Of a DNA stretch of 36,520 nt, positions 7,199-17,013 are shown one piece after another. Position 1 is the first letter of the stretch. Each line of letters opens with the position of its first letter. The notes beneath the pieces were generated by a model. That model was given only the letters and a program-made list of their open reading frames with translations. It made no database searches and had not been told where the DNA came from. Origin of the DNA: Streptococcus merionis DSM 19192 (GTDB lineage Bacteria; Bacillota; Bacilli; Lactobacillales; Streptococcaceae); contig NZ_KB904547.1 of NCBI RefSeq assembly GCF_000380085.1, forward strand, positions 1-36,520. The letters run 5' to 3'. Both the position numbers and the translations under genes were made by a program.

Positions 7199-9184
7199 AT
7201 GACATTTGATGCTATTGATCAGTTGGCAGTCAATACTGTCCGTACGCTCTCAATTGATGCCATTCAGGCAGCTAATTCAGGTCACCCTGGTCTTCCAATG
7301 GGAGCTGCACCTATGGCTTATGTTCTTTGGAATCATGTAATGAATGTTAATCCGAAGACCAGCCGCTCTTGGTCTAACCGAGATCGTTTTGTACTATCTG
7401 CAGGACATGGTTCTGCCCTTTTATACAGCCTTCTTCATCTATCAGGTTACAATGTTAGCATTGATGATTTGAAGAATTTCCGTCAATGGGGTTCAAAAAC
7501 ACCAGGTCACCCAGAAGTCAATCATACAGACGGTGTTGAAGCTACAACTGGACCTCTTGGGCAAGGGATTGCCAATGCTGTTGGTATGGCAATGGCAGAA
7601 GCTCACTTAGCAGCTAAATTTAACAAACCAGGATTTAATATCGTTGACCACTACACTTATGCTTTGCATGGTGACGGTTGCTTGATGGAAGGTGTCAGTC
7701 AAGAAGCTGCCAGTCTTGCTGGACATCTTAAGCTTGGCAAATTAGTCCTTCTTTACGATTCAAACGACATTTCACTTGACGGTCCAACATCAAAAGCTTT
7801 CACAGAAGATATCAAAGGTAAATTTGAAGCTTACGGTTGGCAACACATTTTGGTTAAAGATGGTAATGACCTTGAAGCGATTGCTAAAGCTATCGAAGAA
7901 GCAAAAGCTGAAACTGAAAAACCATCTATTATCGAAGTGAAAACAATCATTGGTTTCGGTGCTGAAAAACAAGGAACATCAGCTGTTCACGGTGCCCCTC
8001 TTGGCGTTGATGGCATTGCTTACGCTAAAAAATCTTACGGTTGGGAATATCCAGAATTCACAGTACCAGAAGAAGTGGCTAAATGTTTTGAGGTTGGTAT
8101 CAAATTCCGCGGTGAAGCTGCTCAAAATGCATGGGAAACTAAATTCCGTGAATACGAAGCTGCTTACCCAGAATTAGCTGCCGAATACAAAGCTGCATTC
8201 GCTAGCAAACCAGTTGACGTGACACTTGAAGATTTCGAAATTGGTACAAGCCTTGCTAGCCGTTCATCAAGTCAACAAGCTATCCAACAAATCTCAGCAC
8301 AAGTGCCATCATTCTGGGGTGGTTCAGCTGACCTTTCTGCATCAAACAATACAATGGTCAAAGTAGAATCTGATTTCCAACCAGACAACTACCTTGGTCG
8401 CAATATTTGGTTTGGTGTGCGTGAATTTGCCATGGCAGCCGCCATGAACGGTATTGCCCTTCACGGTGGTACTCGTGTTTACGGTGGTACATTCTTCGTA
8501 TTCTCAAACTACCTTCTTCCAGCTGTTCGTATGGCTGCTCTTCAACAATTACCAACGGTTTATGTCATGACGCATGATTCAATCGCTGTCGGTGAAGACG
8601 GACCAACTCACGAACCAGTTGAACAATTGGCTAGCGTTCGTTCTATGCCTAACCTTAACGTTATCCGCCCTGCTGACGGTAACGAAACAAATGCTGCATG
8701 GAAACGTGCTCTTGCTGAAACTGACCGTCCAACAATGCTTATCCTAACTCGTCAAAATCTTCCTGTTCTTGAAGGAACTAAAGAAATGGCTGAAAACGGT
8801 GTAAATAAAGGTGCTTACATCCTTTCAGAGGCTAAAGGTGACCTTGATGGTATCCTTATTGCAACAGGTTCTGAAGTGAAATTGGCACTTGATACGCAAG
8901 CTGCTTTGGAAGCAAAAGGTGTTCATGTTCGTGTGGTTTCAATGCCAGCACAAAACATCTTTGACGAACAAGACGCTGCTTATAAAGAAAGCATTCTTCC
9001 AGCTAACGTCACAAAACGTTTGGCTATCGAAGCTGGTTCAAGCTTTGGTTGGGGCAAATACGTTGGTCTCCAAGGTAAAACTCTTACAATCGATACTTGG
9101 GGCGCATCTGCACCAGGCAATAAAATCTTTGAAGAATACGGCTTCACAGTTGATAACGCTGTAAATTTTTACGAATCTTTGTAA
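7199..9184 (+). CDS. tkt: Transketolase
   Basis: The 661-aa product is a full-length transketolase, the thiamine-diphosphate enzyme that moves two-carbon units between ketose and aldose phosphates in the pentose phosphate pathway. I set the start at ATG 7199 (GAAAGG 8 bases upstream, [18 protein letters not shown]); the frame is open further upstream but without initiation signals. Visible motifs include [10 protein letters not shown] near the N-terminus, [10 protein letters not shown], the cofactor motif [14 protein letters not shown], and [26 protein letters not shown] (7129-7134) and TATATA (7151-7156), 16 bases apart, are a candidate promoter. Its codon use is that of a highly expressed core gene and differs from the AT-rich genes upstream, so it may be the resident gene beside an acquired PTS cluster. 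The match is secure; pathway partner transaldolase is broken here. Confidence 0.97.
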   Translation: MTFDAIDQLAVNTVRTLSIDAIQAANSGHPGLPMGAAPMAYVLWNHVMNVNPKTSRSWSNRDRFVLSAGHGSALLYSLLHLSGYNVSIDDLKNFRQWGSKTPGHPEVNHTDGVEATTGPLGQGIANAVGMAMAEAHLAAKFNKPGFNIVDHYTYALHGDGCLMEGVSQEAASLAGHLKLGKLVLLYDSNDISLDGPTSKAFTEDIKGKFEAYGWQHILVKDGNDLEAIAKAIEEAKAETEKPSIIEVKTIIGFGAEKQGTSAVHGAPLGVDGIAYAKKSYGWEYPEFTVPEEVAKCFEVGIKFRGEAAQNAWETKFREYEAAYPELAAEYKAAFASKPVDVTLEDFEIGTSLASRSSSQQAIQQISAQVPSFWGGSADLSASNNTMVKVESDFQPDNYLGRNIWFGVREFAMAAAMNGIALHGGTRVYGGTFFVFSNYLLPAVRMAALQQLPTVYVMTHDSIAVGEDGPTHEPVEQLASVRSMPNLNVIRPADGNETNAAWKRALAETDRPTMLILTRQNLPVLEGTKEMAENGVNKGAYILSEAKGDLDGILIATGSEVKLALDTQAALEAKGVHVRVVSMPAQNIFDEQDAAYKESILPANVTKRLAIEAGSSFGWGKYVGLQGKTLTIDTWGASAPGNKIFEEYGFTVDNAVNFYESL

Positions 9185-9332
9185 TTAATAATTAACTGGA
9201 GGCTGGTCTGTCCTACTCTCTTTTATGTAATCTTTTGTTTAAGGATTTTATTTACCTGTCTGAAAAGGTGTTGTGTTACAAGGTATTAAAACTCTTTATA
9301 CTAAGATTATCAAAAGAAAGGAATTGTTGAAT

Positions 9333-9351
9333 GTAACCGCTCAATAACGAG
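9333..9351. repeat. Solo copy of the hairpin arm found at 214-232
   Basis: GTAACCGCTCAATAACGAG matches 214-232 at 18 of 19 bases, but no complementary right arm follows. It lies just after transketolase and beside an IS66 remnant, so it may mark the edge of a deleted element. Confidence 0.5.
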
Positions 9352-9398
9352 ATAAAATGAAAATCTCCAAAGTCATGTGTGATTCTGAAGATTTTCCG

Positions 9399-9570
9399 TT
9401 ATCGACAATTTTCTTGTATGAATTCTGCCCGTGGCAAATAGGATTCTAGTACCTCCCTTTTTGTAAGGGTTTCCTCATTGGGAAGTTTTTCTAGAAGATA
9501 AGTGATGTATTTCTCTGAATCAATCCCTTGGCGCATATCTGTCTTGCTTGCCGCAGACAAGGTAGACTGG
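9399..9570 (-). pseudogene. IS66-family transposase C-terminal remnant
   Basis: On the minus strand about 57 codons read as the end of an IS66 transposase: KYITYLLEKLPNEETLT, then REVLESYLPRAEFIQENCR and a stop at 9399-9401. A stop codon closes the frame just upstream, so only the tail remains. Next to its stop, GAAAATCT (9359-9366) pairs with AGATTTTC (9389-9396), a hairpin that may belong to the element's end. The rest of 9185-9780 shows no gene. Confidence 0.75.
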
Positions 9571-9780
9571 GGCTAAGTCACTGAAACGAATGGCTGGTGA
9601 TGACATCAAAGTTCCTCCAGTTCAATAATATACTGGAGAAGTGGGAAACATGCTATATACCTTGTTATCGTACGGTTACCTTCTATCGTTCTAATTGACC
9701 AACCGTATTTTTGACAACACCTTAGTAACAGACACTACCAGATAGATAGCTGCGAAGCTGTGGTAAGCCTTTAAGTCCAG

Positions 9781-9811
9781 AAAAGCCTCGGTCCAACGGA
9801 CCAAGGCTTTT
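9781..9811 (-). terminator. Intrinsic terminator of pflB
   Basis: Arms 9781-9794 and 9798-9811 (AAAAGCCTCGGTCC / GGACCAAGGCTTTT) form a 14-bp stem with one mismatch and a 3-base loop, with T runs on both strands. It lies 15 bases beyond the pflB stop and is probably bidirectional. Confidence 0.9.
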
Positions 9812-9825
9812 AACTTACTGTTAGA

Positions 9826-12165
9826 TTAGTTACCGACCAATTCATCAACTGAGTCATCAAGTGAGAGTACTTCGTGGAAGACACGTTGTGTTAACTCTGT
9901 TTTTTGCTCTTTAGTGAGGTACTTGGTGTTAACACAGTAACCTGAGATACGAACGATCACGTCTTCGCCGTTCATGATCTTGTCATAGACATCTTTCAAG
10001 TCCATAACGTTCAAGTTAACGTGTTGGCCTCCACCTTCAAAGTAACCGTCAAGAATAGTTACTAAGTTTTTCACTTGCTCATCGAAGGTCTTACCAAGAG
10101 CTTTTGGTGAAACTTGAGTAGTCAATGAAATACCATCTGCTGCATAAGCAAAGTCAAGGCTAGCAAGTGAGTTCAAGTTTTGCAACCAACCACCTGAAGC
10201 TTTGTTAGATGGGTTCGCACCTGGTGAGAAGAACTCAAGCTGTGACAAGTTTGTCGTACCATCTTCGTTCAAGAATACACCACGGTGTACTGGAGAGTGA
10301 CCAGTTTGTTTAGAGTAAGCCACATTTGAAGTGATGGTAAGAAGTGATACAGTAGCTTCAGCATCTTTGTAAAGTTTGTGGCTGCGAAGACGAGTTGTGT
10401 AAGCTTCGATCAACCATTCAGCCAATTCGTTTGAACGAGGATCGTCTTCACCCCAACGTGGGTAGTCACCAGTTGTTTCATAGTCGTAAACATAACCGTT
10501 TTCGTCACGAATTGTCTTAACGGTTGCATACTTGATTGCTGACAATGTATCTACAGTATTTGCGAAGCCACAGATACCGAATCCCATGTTGGCACGGTGT
10601 TTCGTTGGCAAGAAGGCCATTTGAACAGCTTCGTAGTTGTACTTGTCTGTCATGTAGTGGATGATGTTAAGCGCATCTACATAAGTGTCTGTCAACCAGT
10701 CAAGTGATTTTTCAAAGTTTGCTTTAACAGTATCGAAGTCAAGGATTTCATCTGTAACAGGCTCGATGTCAAATACTTTGTAGTCTTTGTGAACATCGTC
10801 GTAACCACCGTTGATACCTGTAAGAAGGGCTTTCAAGACGTTTACACGAGCACCGAAGTACTGGATGTTGTGACGTGCATCTTCATTTTCAGGGTCAAGT
10901 GGGGATACACAGCATGAGATACAGCTCATTTCACCGTAGCCATCTTTCGCCATTGTTGTTACACCTTCGTATTGGATAGAAGAGTGCTTGTGGCTCATTG
11001 CCATACAGTAGCGACGGAAAGCGTAAGGAAGTTGATCAGTCCAAAGAACAGTCAAGTTTGGTTCTGGGGAGTTACCGATGTTGTCAAGTGTGTTCAAGAA
11101 ACGGTAGTCCATCTTGGTTACGCGATGGCGGCCGTCATTTCCCATACCTGCCATAGAAGTGGTGATGAAAGTTGGGTCACCTGAGTAGAGGGCATCGTAG
11201 GCTTTTGTACGAGCAAATTTTACTGTACGAAGTTTCATAACGAAGTCATCAACGAATTCTTGGATTTCGCTTTCAGTAAATGTTCCACGAGCCAAGTCAC
11301 GTTCTGCATAAATGTCAAGGACGATTGGCACACGACCAAGTGAAGTTGCAGCACCGTTGATAACGCGACATACTGCCATAAAGGCAATGTTTACCCATTG
11401 GATAGCTTCTTTAGTGTTCATCGCTGGTTTGCGAACATCAACACCGTAAAGGTCACCCAAGCGAACAACTTGTTGCAATGCTTGGTATTGAAGGTTGATT
11501 TCTTCACGAAGACGAATCGTTTCTTCATTGATTTCAGTTACTGCGTTCCAGTCAGCAACTTTTTCTTCCATCAAGTAGTCTGCTCCGTAGAGGGCAAGAC
11601 GAGCATAAACACCGATGATACGTCCACGAGAGTAAGCATCTGGAAGGCCAGTTACCGTGTGGGCGTGACGAGCACGACGGATGTTTGAAGTGTATGCACG
11701 GAAGATACCGTCGTTAACAGTTGTTACATGTTTTGTGTAAATTTCGTGAAGGGTTTCGTTAGGAGTGTAGCCGTTCTCAGTCAAAGTAGTTTCTGCCATA
11801 CGGATACCACCTTTTGGCATGAAGCTAAGTTTGAAGAGTTCGTCGTTTTGAAGACCGAAGATCAGTTCGTCTTCCTTAGAGATGTAACCCGCAGGAATAT
11901 CAGCGATAGATGCTGCGCGATCTGTGTCCATAGGGAAACGAGTTGCTTCGTAGTGAGCTTTTGTTTCTTCTACGATTTTTTTGATTTTGAGAGAGCGTTC
12001 AGTTACAGGTGCAAGGAAGCTTTCATCGCCATCATAAGGTGTGTAGTTTGCTTGAACGAAACGAGATACGCTAGCTTTTTCTTGCCAGTCGTTTCCTTTG
12101 AAGCCTTCCCAGGCTTGTGCGAAAACATCTTCTGTCACATTAGCTGTTTTAACTGTTGTTGACAT
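9826..12165 (-). CDS. pflB: Pyruvate formate-lyase (formate C-acetyltransferase)
   Basis: The 779-aa protein is a full-length glycyl-radical enzyme that converts pyruvate and CoA to acetyl-CoA and formate in mixed-acid fermentation. The catalytic cysteine pair is in [13 protein letters not shown], and the radical glycine is about Gly742 in [13 protein letters not shown] near the C-terminus. The radical loop and C-terminal domain are intact. An activating enzyme (PflA) is required but not present in this window. GAAGGAA lies before the start, and a TATAAT-type -10 lies in the AT-rich stretch near 12205-12215 on the minus strand. A cre-like site at 12248-12263 lies upstream, fitting catabolite control of fermentation. 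It is monocistronic, closed by a strong terminator. High-expression codon use. No defects seen. Confidence 0.98.
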   Translation of the reverse strand: MSTTVKTANVTEDVFAQAWEGFKGNDWQEKASVSRFVQANYTPYDGDESFLAPVTERSLKIKKIVEETKAHYEATRFPMDTDRAASIADIPAGYISKEDELIFGLQNDELFKLSFMPKGGIRMAETTLTENGYTPNETLHEIYTKHVTTVNDGIFRAYTSNIRRARHAHTVTGLPDAYSRGRIIGVYARLALYGADYLMEEKVADWNAVTEINEETIRLREEINLQYQALQQVVRLGDLYGVDVRKPAMNTKEAIQWVNIAFMAVCRVINGAATSLGRVPIVLDIYAERDLARGTFTESEIQEFVDDFVMKLRTVKFARTKAYDALYSGDPTFITTSMAGMGNDGRHRVTKMDYRFLNTLDNIGNSPEPNLTVLWTDQLPYAFRRYCMAMSHKHSSIQYEGVTTMAKDGYGEMSCISCCVSPLDPENEDARHNIQYFGARVNVLKALLTGINGGYDDVHKDYKVFDIEPVTDEILDFDTVKANFEKSLDWLTDTYVDALNIIHYMTDKYNYEAVQMAFLPTKHRANMGFGICGFANTVDTLSAIKYATVKTIRDENGYVYDYETTGDYPRWGEDDPRSNELAEWLIEAYTTRLRSHKLYKDAEATVSLLTITSNVAYSKQTGHSPVHRGVFLNEDGTTNLSQLEFFSPGANPSNKASGGWLQNLNSLASLDFAYAADGISLTTQVSPKALGKTFDEQVKNLVTILDGYFEGGGQHVNLNVMDLKDVYDKIMNGEDVIVRISGYCVNTKYLTKEQKTELTQRVFHEVLSLDDSVDELVGN

Positions 12166-12247
12166 TTGAGTTCCTTCTTTCTTTTTTTTATAGCTTTTAC
12201 AATTATAATTATATCACTTAGAAATCGGTTACACAAGGAAATGAGAG

Positions 12248-12263
12248 GTGTAAACGTTTTCTT
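12248..12263. promoter_or_regulatory. cre-like site between pflB and dinB
   Basis: GTGTAAACGTTTTCTT keeps the TGNAARCGNWWWC core of the cre consensus with changes only at outer positions. It is about 85 bases upstream of the pflB start and 170 before dinB. CcpA control of pflB is known in streptococci; the site here is inferred from motif alone. Confidence 0.5.
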
Positions 12264-12431
12264 TCGAAGAAGGTCTAATTGTAATTAATCAGGTTAAATA
12301 CAAAATTAACAATGTTAAATAAATCACAGTATTTTGTTAGATAATTCAATAAATTTAATCATAAAATATTCAACAGAATTTTGTCAAGATAGGGTATAAT
12401 TGATGTAGAATGGAAAAGGAGGAGATGGACG

Positions 12432-13514
12432 ATGTTGATATTCCCTTTGATCAATGATACTAGTCGTAAGATTATTCATATCGACATGGATGCCTTTTTT
12501 GCTGCTATTGAACAAAGGGATAACTCCAAATTAAAGGGAAAGCCAGTCATCATCGCGCGAGATCCGAGACAGTCCGGTGGACGCGGAGTGGTTTCTACGG
12601 CTAGCTATGAGGCTAGAGAATTTGGAATTCACTCAGCCATGTCTGCTAAAGAAGCTTATGAGCGTTGCCCGCAAGGGGTGTTTATCTCTGGTAATTATGA
12701 CAAATATGTTCAGGTTGGCCATCAGGTCAGGGAGATCTTTCAGCGTTACACGGACTTGGTAGAACCGATGTCTATTGATGAGGCTTATCTGGATGTTACG
12801 GTCAATAAAATCGACTCCTCTTCAGCTGTTAAAATTGCCAAGTTAATCCAGCGAGACATCTGGGAGGAGCTGCGTCTGACAGCCTCAGCTGGGGTCTCCT
12901 ATAACAAATTTTTGGCTAAGATTGCTTCTGACATGCAAAAGCCTCATGGTTTGACGGTTATTTTGCCTGAGGAAGCAATGGCTATCTTGGCTCAACTTCC
13001 GATTGAAAAATTTCATGGTGTGGGCAAAAAGTCAGTTGAGCGTCTTCATGCCATGGGGATTTATAGCGGTGCTGATCTTCAGAAAATCCCTGAGATGGTT
13101 TTGATTGACCGCTTTGGACGCTTTGGCTACGATCTTTATCGCAAGGCTAGGGGAATCTCTAACTCTCCTGTCAAGACAGAGCGGATTCGCAAGTCGCTAG
13201 GCAAGGAGCGCACCTATGGTAAGCTCTTATATAGTGATGAGGATGTCAAAAAAGAGCTTAGCAAGCTCAGCCAACGTGTGGCAGATAGTCTTGCTAAGCA
13301 TTCCTTGAAAGGAAAAACCGTTGTCCTCAAGCTCCGTTATGAAGACTTTTTCACCCTGACCAAGCGTAAAACCCTAGTTGAGCCCATTGCTAGTACAGAT
13401 CAGATCGAGCAAGTCAGTCATAGTATCTATGATAGCCTTGAGAAAAAAGAACTGGGGATCAGGCTGCTAGGTGTCACTGTGACGGGCTTAGAAAAGGAGC
13501 CGATGAAAAAGTAA
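12432..13514 (+). CDS. dinB: DNA polymerase IV (Y-family translesion polymerase)
   Basis: The 360-aa product is a complete Y-family polymerase that copies past damaged bases with low fidelity. The palm catalytic acidic residues are visible: Asp18 and Asp20 in [15 protein letters not shown], and Asp116-Glu117 in SIDEAYLDV. The thumb helix-hairpin-helix ([17 protein letters not shown]) and the little-finger domain ([11 protein letters not shown] onward) follow. AGGAGGAG precedes ATG 12432. It is divergent from pflB, an arrangement common in streptococci. I see no SOS-type operator. The region after its stop (13515-13764) holds no gene and ends in long A tracts upstream of the next promoter. Confidence 0.97.
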   Translation: MLIFPLINDTSRKIIHIDMDAFFAAIEQRDNSKLKGKPVIIARDPRQSGGRGVVSTASYEAREFGIHSAMSAKEAYERCPQGVFISGNYDKYVQVGHQVREIFQRYTDLVEPMSIDEAYLDVTVNKIDSSSAVKIAKLIQRDIWEELRLTASAGVSYNKFLAKIASDMQKPHGLTVILPEEAMAILAQLPIEKFHGVGKKSVERLHAMGIYSGADLQKIPEMVLIDRFGRFGYDLYRKARGISNSPVKTERIRKSLGKERTYGKLLYSDEDVKKELSKLSQRVADSLAKHSLKGKTVVLKLRYEDFFTLTKRKTLVEPIASTDQIEQVSHSIYDSLEKKELGIRLLGVTVTGLEKEPMKK

Positions 13515-13764
13515 AATGTGTCAAAAACTAAGAAAGAAAATCGAATGATAGCAATCATATGAAACAAAAAGGTTGCATATCATTTGTTTTTTTGTGGCTA
13601 ATTTCAAATTTTCAAACAATATTGTTCACATTATTTTTTAGATTGTTGCCTTTTTCAGTGATCTATCGTGGTTGTCTGTTTCAGGCTTTTTAATTTATTT
13701 TTTTCTTTTTATTGAATTAATTTGACAAAAAAAGAAAAAAAATAAAAAAAAATGACAAAAAGTG

Positions 13765-13793
13765 TTGAAAACGATTTCGAGATGTGATAAGAT
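13765..13793 (+). promoter_or_regulatory. Promoter of the second sugar operon, with cre site over the -35
   Basis: TTGAAA (13765-13770), a 17-base spacer and TAAGAT (13788-13793) form a sigma-A promoter. The cre site TTGAAAACGATTTCGA (13765-13780) matches the consensus at all but one position and covers the -35 and spacer, so CcpA should repress. A-rich tracts at about 13725-13760 directly upstream could act as an UP element or bend. Confidence 0.75.
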
Positions 13794-13816
13794 AAGGCTG
13801 TAAAAAGGAGGAAAAT

Positions 13817-14752
13817 ATGAAATTAGCAACAAGAATCAATTCGTACTTAAGAATTGAAGGATATGATCTTGAAAAAACATTTCGAGATTTTGAAATCGCA
13901 GGTATGGATTATGTAGATTTAAACTATCCAGAACATGTGCAGGCATTGTCTCCCAAAGACATGGTGCAGCTATTAGGAAAACATCATTTGAAATTGAATG
14001 GTTTGGCACTTCGTTTCCGTAGTGAGTTTAAAAATGGAGAACTTGGAAATGCCGATCCTGAAATTGCTGATAAAGCCTTGCAACTTTGTAAGGACGCGGC
14101 GGACTATTGCCGAGAAGCAGGTGGGAAAGTGCTGACAATTTGGTTGGGGTTTGATGGATTTGATTATAATTTTCAAATTAACTACCGTAAAGTATGGGAT
14201 CAATTGGTGAATGCTTATCAGACAATTTGTGATTATGCACCTGATTTGAAAATCAGTATTGAGTACAAACCTTACGAAGAGAGAGCCTATGCATTTGTAG
14301 ATAGTATGGGTGTAACTGGAATGCTTCTTCATGAAATCAATCGTCCTAATATTGGTGTAACGTTGGATTATTGCCACATGTTGATGAAGCATGAAAATCC
14401 TGCTTTTGCGGCAGATATATTTGCTAGCCGTGGTCAGCTATACGGGATTCATGCAAATGATGGCTATGGTGTAGCAGATGATGGATTGATGATTGGAACA
14501 GCGTCTCCATTTAAGATGTTAGAGTTGCTTTACTATTTGAAAAAATATCAATTTGATGGGGTGATTTATTTTGATACGTTCCCAGTGATAGAACCTGCTG
14601 TTGAAGAAGCAGAAATGAATGTTCAACTGATTCACCATATGAATCAGTTGATTGATTCAGTGGGATTGGATAAGATTCAATCTGTTATTGATTCGAATGA
14701 TGCGATTGCAGCCAGTAAACTAATGTTAACATTCCTAAAAGGAAATCAATAA
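13817..14752 (+). CDS. Sugar (phosphate) isomerase/epimerase, xylose-isomerase-like TIM barrel
   Basis: The 311-aa protein belongs to the AP_endonuc_2/xylose-isomerase-like TIM-barrel group. Candidate metal ligands appear in the expected order: Glu149 in SIEYKPYEER, Asp184 with His187 in TLDYCHML, His212 in YGIHANDGYG, and an acidic residue at 253 in YFDTF. The first strand (MKLATRINSY) and a phosphate- or sugar-binding barrel are consistent with isomerases/epimerases of rare sugars (rhamnose isomerase, IolE, ketose 3-epimerase relatives). A strong AAGGAGG precedes ATG 13817. As the first gene of a PTS operon with AlsE-like and RpiB-like enzymes, it likely interconverts the sugar or its phosphate before those steps. 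Exact substrate cannot be read from the sequence. Confidence 0.85.
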   Translation: MKLATRINSYLRIEGYDLEKTFRDFEIAGMDYVDLNYPEHVQALSPKDMVQLLGKHHLKLNGLALRFRSEFKNGELGNADPEIADKALQLCKDAADYCREAGGKVLTIWLGFDGFDYNFQINYRKVWDQLVNAYQTICDYAPDLKISIEYKPYEERAYAFVDSMGVTGMLLHEINRPNIGVTLDYCHMLMKHENPAFAADIFASRGQLYGIHANDGYGVADDGLMIGTASPFKMLELLYYLKKYQFDGVIYFDTFPVIEPAVEEAEMNVQLIHHMNQLIDSVGLDKIQSVIDSNDAIAASKLMLTFLKGNQ

Positions 14753-14774
14753 AAAATAAAGCGAGGTTACACAT

Positions 14775-16145
14775 ATGGCGGATTACAAGAAAACTGCTAA
14801 GGGAATCCTTGAGCATGTTGGTGGTGTGGAAAATATTGCAGGCATGACACACTGTGCCACTCGTCTACGTTTAAATTTAAAAGATGATTCGAAGGCAGAT
14901 GACGCAGCAGTAAAAGCTGTGGAAGGGGTAGTGAATGTTATCAATACTGCTGGCCAATATCAAATCTTAATTGGTATTGAAGTACCACATGTTTACGATG
15001 AGTTTGAGATACTGGTGAAAGGAAGCAGTGAAGGAGACGTTGTGGATACTACGAATCAAGGTGGTAGTGTACTGAGTAAAGTATTTTCGGCTATTTCAGG
15101 AATCTTTTCTCCATTACTTCCAGCCTTGGCAGGTTCAGGTATTCTTCGTGGCTTATTGATTTTGTGTGTGCAATTAGGCGTAATTTCAGAATCAAGTGGT
15201 ACTTATGCAATTTTATTTGCAGCATCAATGGCTGTGTTTTATTTCTTACCAGTTCTGCTCGCATTTTCATCTGCTCGACGCTTTGGAGCTAGTCCATATA
15301 TTTCAGCTTTAATTGGAGGCGCTTTACTTCATCCAAGTTTCCTTGCATTGCTTGGTGAGACTGGGAATGGAGCGATGAGTTCTTTCTTTGGTATTCCAGT
15401 TGTATTGATGAATTACAATTCTACTGTAGTACCGATTATCTTTGCAATATGGGCATATTCCTACTTATACAAATGGTTAGACAAAAATGTGCCTGAAACC
15501 CTAAAATTGGTGATTATCCCACTGGTGTCTTTACTTGTTATGGTTCCATTAACGACAATTGTGATTGGTCCTTTGGGAGTGTATGGAGGAGAGTTAATTG
15601 CAAATGGAGTCAACTGGTTGATTGAGCGAAGCGGTATGCTGACGGGTGTAGTTATTGGTGGTGGTTGGAGTGTTCTAGTAAGTTTTGGTATTCACTGGGC
15701 TGTCAATCCAATCATGATTAATAATATTTCTCAAGTTGGTTATGACTATATTTGTCCTCTAACATTTGCATGTAATTTTGCTGTTATTGGTACAGCGTTA
15801 GGAGTTTGGTTTAAATCTAAAAATAAAGAACTTAAGAATTTTGCATTAACTGGAGCAATTACAATTGCACTTTCAGCTATTATTGAGCCTACTCTATTTG
15901 GGCTTCTAATTAAGAATAAAAAACTTTTCTTGGCACAAATCATTGCTGGTGCAGTAGGTGGTGCTTATCTTGGATTAACGAAAGTAGTTACGAATGCCTT
16001 TGTATTTGGTAGTGTGACGACATTTCCTTCTTTTATCATTGATAATAAGAATATTGTAAATGGTGTAATCGGATTGGCACTTTCGGTTGTTGTAGGGGCT
16101 GTTTTGGGATATATCTTTACAAATAAAGATGACAAATTAGCTTAA
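14775..16145 (+). CDS. PTS system beta-glucoside/sucrose-type EIIBC permease
   Basis: The 456-aa protein has an N-terminal EIIB domain (Glc/Bgl family) with GMTHCATRLRLNL, Cys27 being the phospho-acceptor, then a linker and a hydrophobic EIIC domain with about ten membrane segments. Signatures include SGIFSPLLPALAGSGILRG, VSFGIHWAVNP and SAIIEPTLFGL. There is no EIIA domain, so the system must borrow EIIA from another glucose-type PTS. It begins 22 bases after the isomerase stop. The Bgl-type family includes transporters of beta-glucosides, sucrose, trehalose and, in some Firmicutes, allose. The neighbours argue against a simple beta-glucoside because no phospho-beta-glucosidase is present. 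Confidence 0.93.
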   Translation: MADYKKTAKGILEHVGGVENIAGMTHCATRLRLNLKDDSKADDAAVKAVEGVVNVINTAGQYQILIGIEVPHVYDEFEILVKGSSEGDVVDTTNQGGSVLSKVFSAISGIFSPLLPALAGSGILRGLLILCVQLGVISESSGTYAILFAASMAVFYFLPVLLAFSSARRFGASPYISALIGGALLHPSFLALLGETGNGAMSSFFGIPVVLMNYNSTVVPIIFAIWAYSYLYKWLDKNVPETLKLVIIPLVSLLVMVPLTTIVIGPLGVYGGELIANGVNWLIERSGMLTGVVIGGGWSVLVSFGIHWAVNPIMINNISQVGYDYICPLTFACNFAVIGTALGVWFKSKNKELKNFALTGAITIALSAIIEPTLFGLLIKNKKLFLAQIIAGAVGGAYLGLTKVVTNAFVFGSVTTFPSFIIDNKNIVNGVIGLALSVVVGAVLGYIFTNKDDKLA

Positions 16146-16198
16146 TAATGAAAATAAGGAAGTAATATGGTATCATTATTGAGAAGTGAGGATACTGA

Positions 16199-16948
16199 AT
16201 GATGATTCCATATGAAAGACAACAAAAAATATTAGAGTTATTAAAAGATACAGATATTTTAAAGATTGAAGAATTACAAAAGCATTTTCCAACGATTTCT
16301 GACTCAACACTTCGGAGAGACTTGAAGGAATTGGAAAAGAAGAGAAAAATTGACTACTTGTCTGGAGGCGCAATAAAAGCGGTGTCAACAACAGGGGAGA
16401 TTCCAATTTCTCAAAGGAACACTTTACATAGCCAGGAAAAAGATATTCTCGCAGAGTTGGCGGCTCAATTTGTGCAAGCAGGAGATGTCATTTACTTGGA
16501 TTCGGGTTCAAGTTGTACGTCTCTGTTCAGACGGATTATGAGCAAAAGGATTACTGTCTATACTACCAATACGGATATATTTTCTGTCATAACAGAAGAG
16601 AATCAGGCAGAGATAATTGTTTTAGGTGGACAATTTAATGCATTGATTTCTTCCATCAGTGGTCCATTGACTGAAGAAAATTTAAAAAATATATATTTTA
16701 CAAAATCATTTCTTGGTGTGAATGGGATTGATGAGAAATACGGAGTTACAACTCCAACTCTTGTTGAAGCGAATAAAAAACGATTGGTAAAAGAACACTC
16801 TGATCATGTTTATCTTTTAAGTGACAGCTCAAAGTTTCATAATCTATCTAATGTAAAAGCATTTGATTTGAAAGATGTTACTGTTATTTCAGATCGTTAT
16901 GATGAAAAACTCGGTAAGGTCGTTTCTCTTATTTGTCCTGAATCCTAA
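16199..16948 (+). CDS. DeoR-family transcriptional regulator
   Basis: The 249-aa product has the DeoR layout: an N-terminal winged HTH (ERQQKILELLKDTD... with SDSTLRRDLKELEK as the recognition helix) and a C-terminal sugar-phosphate sensor domain with LDSGSSCTSLFRRI and VYTTNTDIF. GTGAGGA lies 6 bases before the ATG at 16199; a second ATG follows at once. Such proteins usually repress a sugar operon and release DNA on binding a phosphorylated intermediate. Sitting inside the operon, it probably regulates it by feedback. The ligand would be an intermediate such as allulose 6-phosphate if the pathway assignment holds. A hairpin follows the stop. Confidence 0.92.
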   Translation: MMIPYERQQKILELLKDTDILKIEELQKHFPTISDSTLRRDLKELEKKRKIDYLSGGAIKAVSTTGEIPISQRNTLHSQEKDILAELAAQFVQAGDVIYLDSGSSCTSLFRRIMSKRITVYTTNTDIFSVITEENQAEIIVLGGQFNALISSISGPLTEENLKNIYFTKSFLGVNGIDEKYGVTTPTLVEANKKRLVKEHSDHVYLLSDSSKFHNLSNVKAFDLKDVTVISDRYDEKLGKVVSLICPES

Positions 16949-16963
16949 AAATTATCTAGTCGT

Positions 16964-16996
16964 ATAAAAGCTCTAATATTTTATTAGGGCTTTTAT
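16964..16996 (+). terminator. Hairpin between the DeoR and AlsE-like genes (attenuator or terminator)
   Basis: ATAAAAGCTCTAATA (16964-16978) pairs with TATTAGGGCTTTTAT (16982-16996), 15 bp with one wobble. The T run after it is broken (ATATTTT), so it may be a partial terminator that lowers expression of the two genes downstream. Confidence 0.65.
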
Positions 16997-17013
16997 ATAT
17001 TTTAGGAGAGAAA

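Noticed and set aside
11398..12162. Plus-strand frames inside pflB
   Set aside because: Shadows of a secure minus-strand gene, Cys/Phe-rich and without starts.
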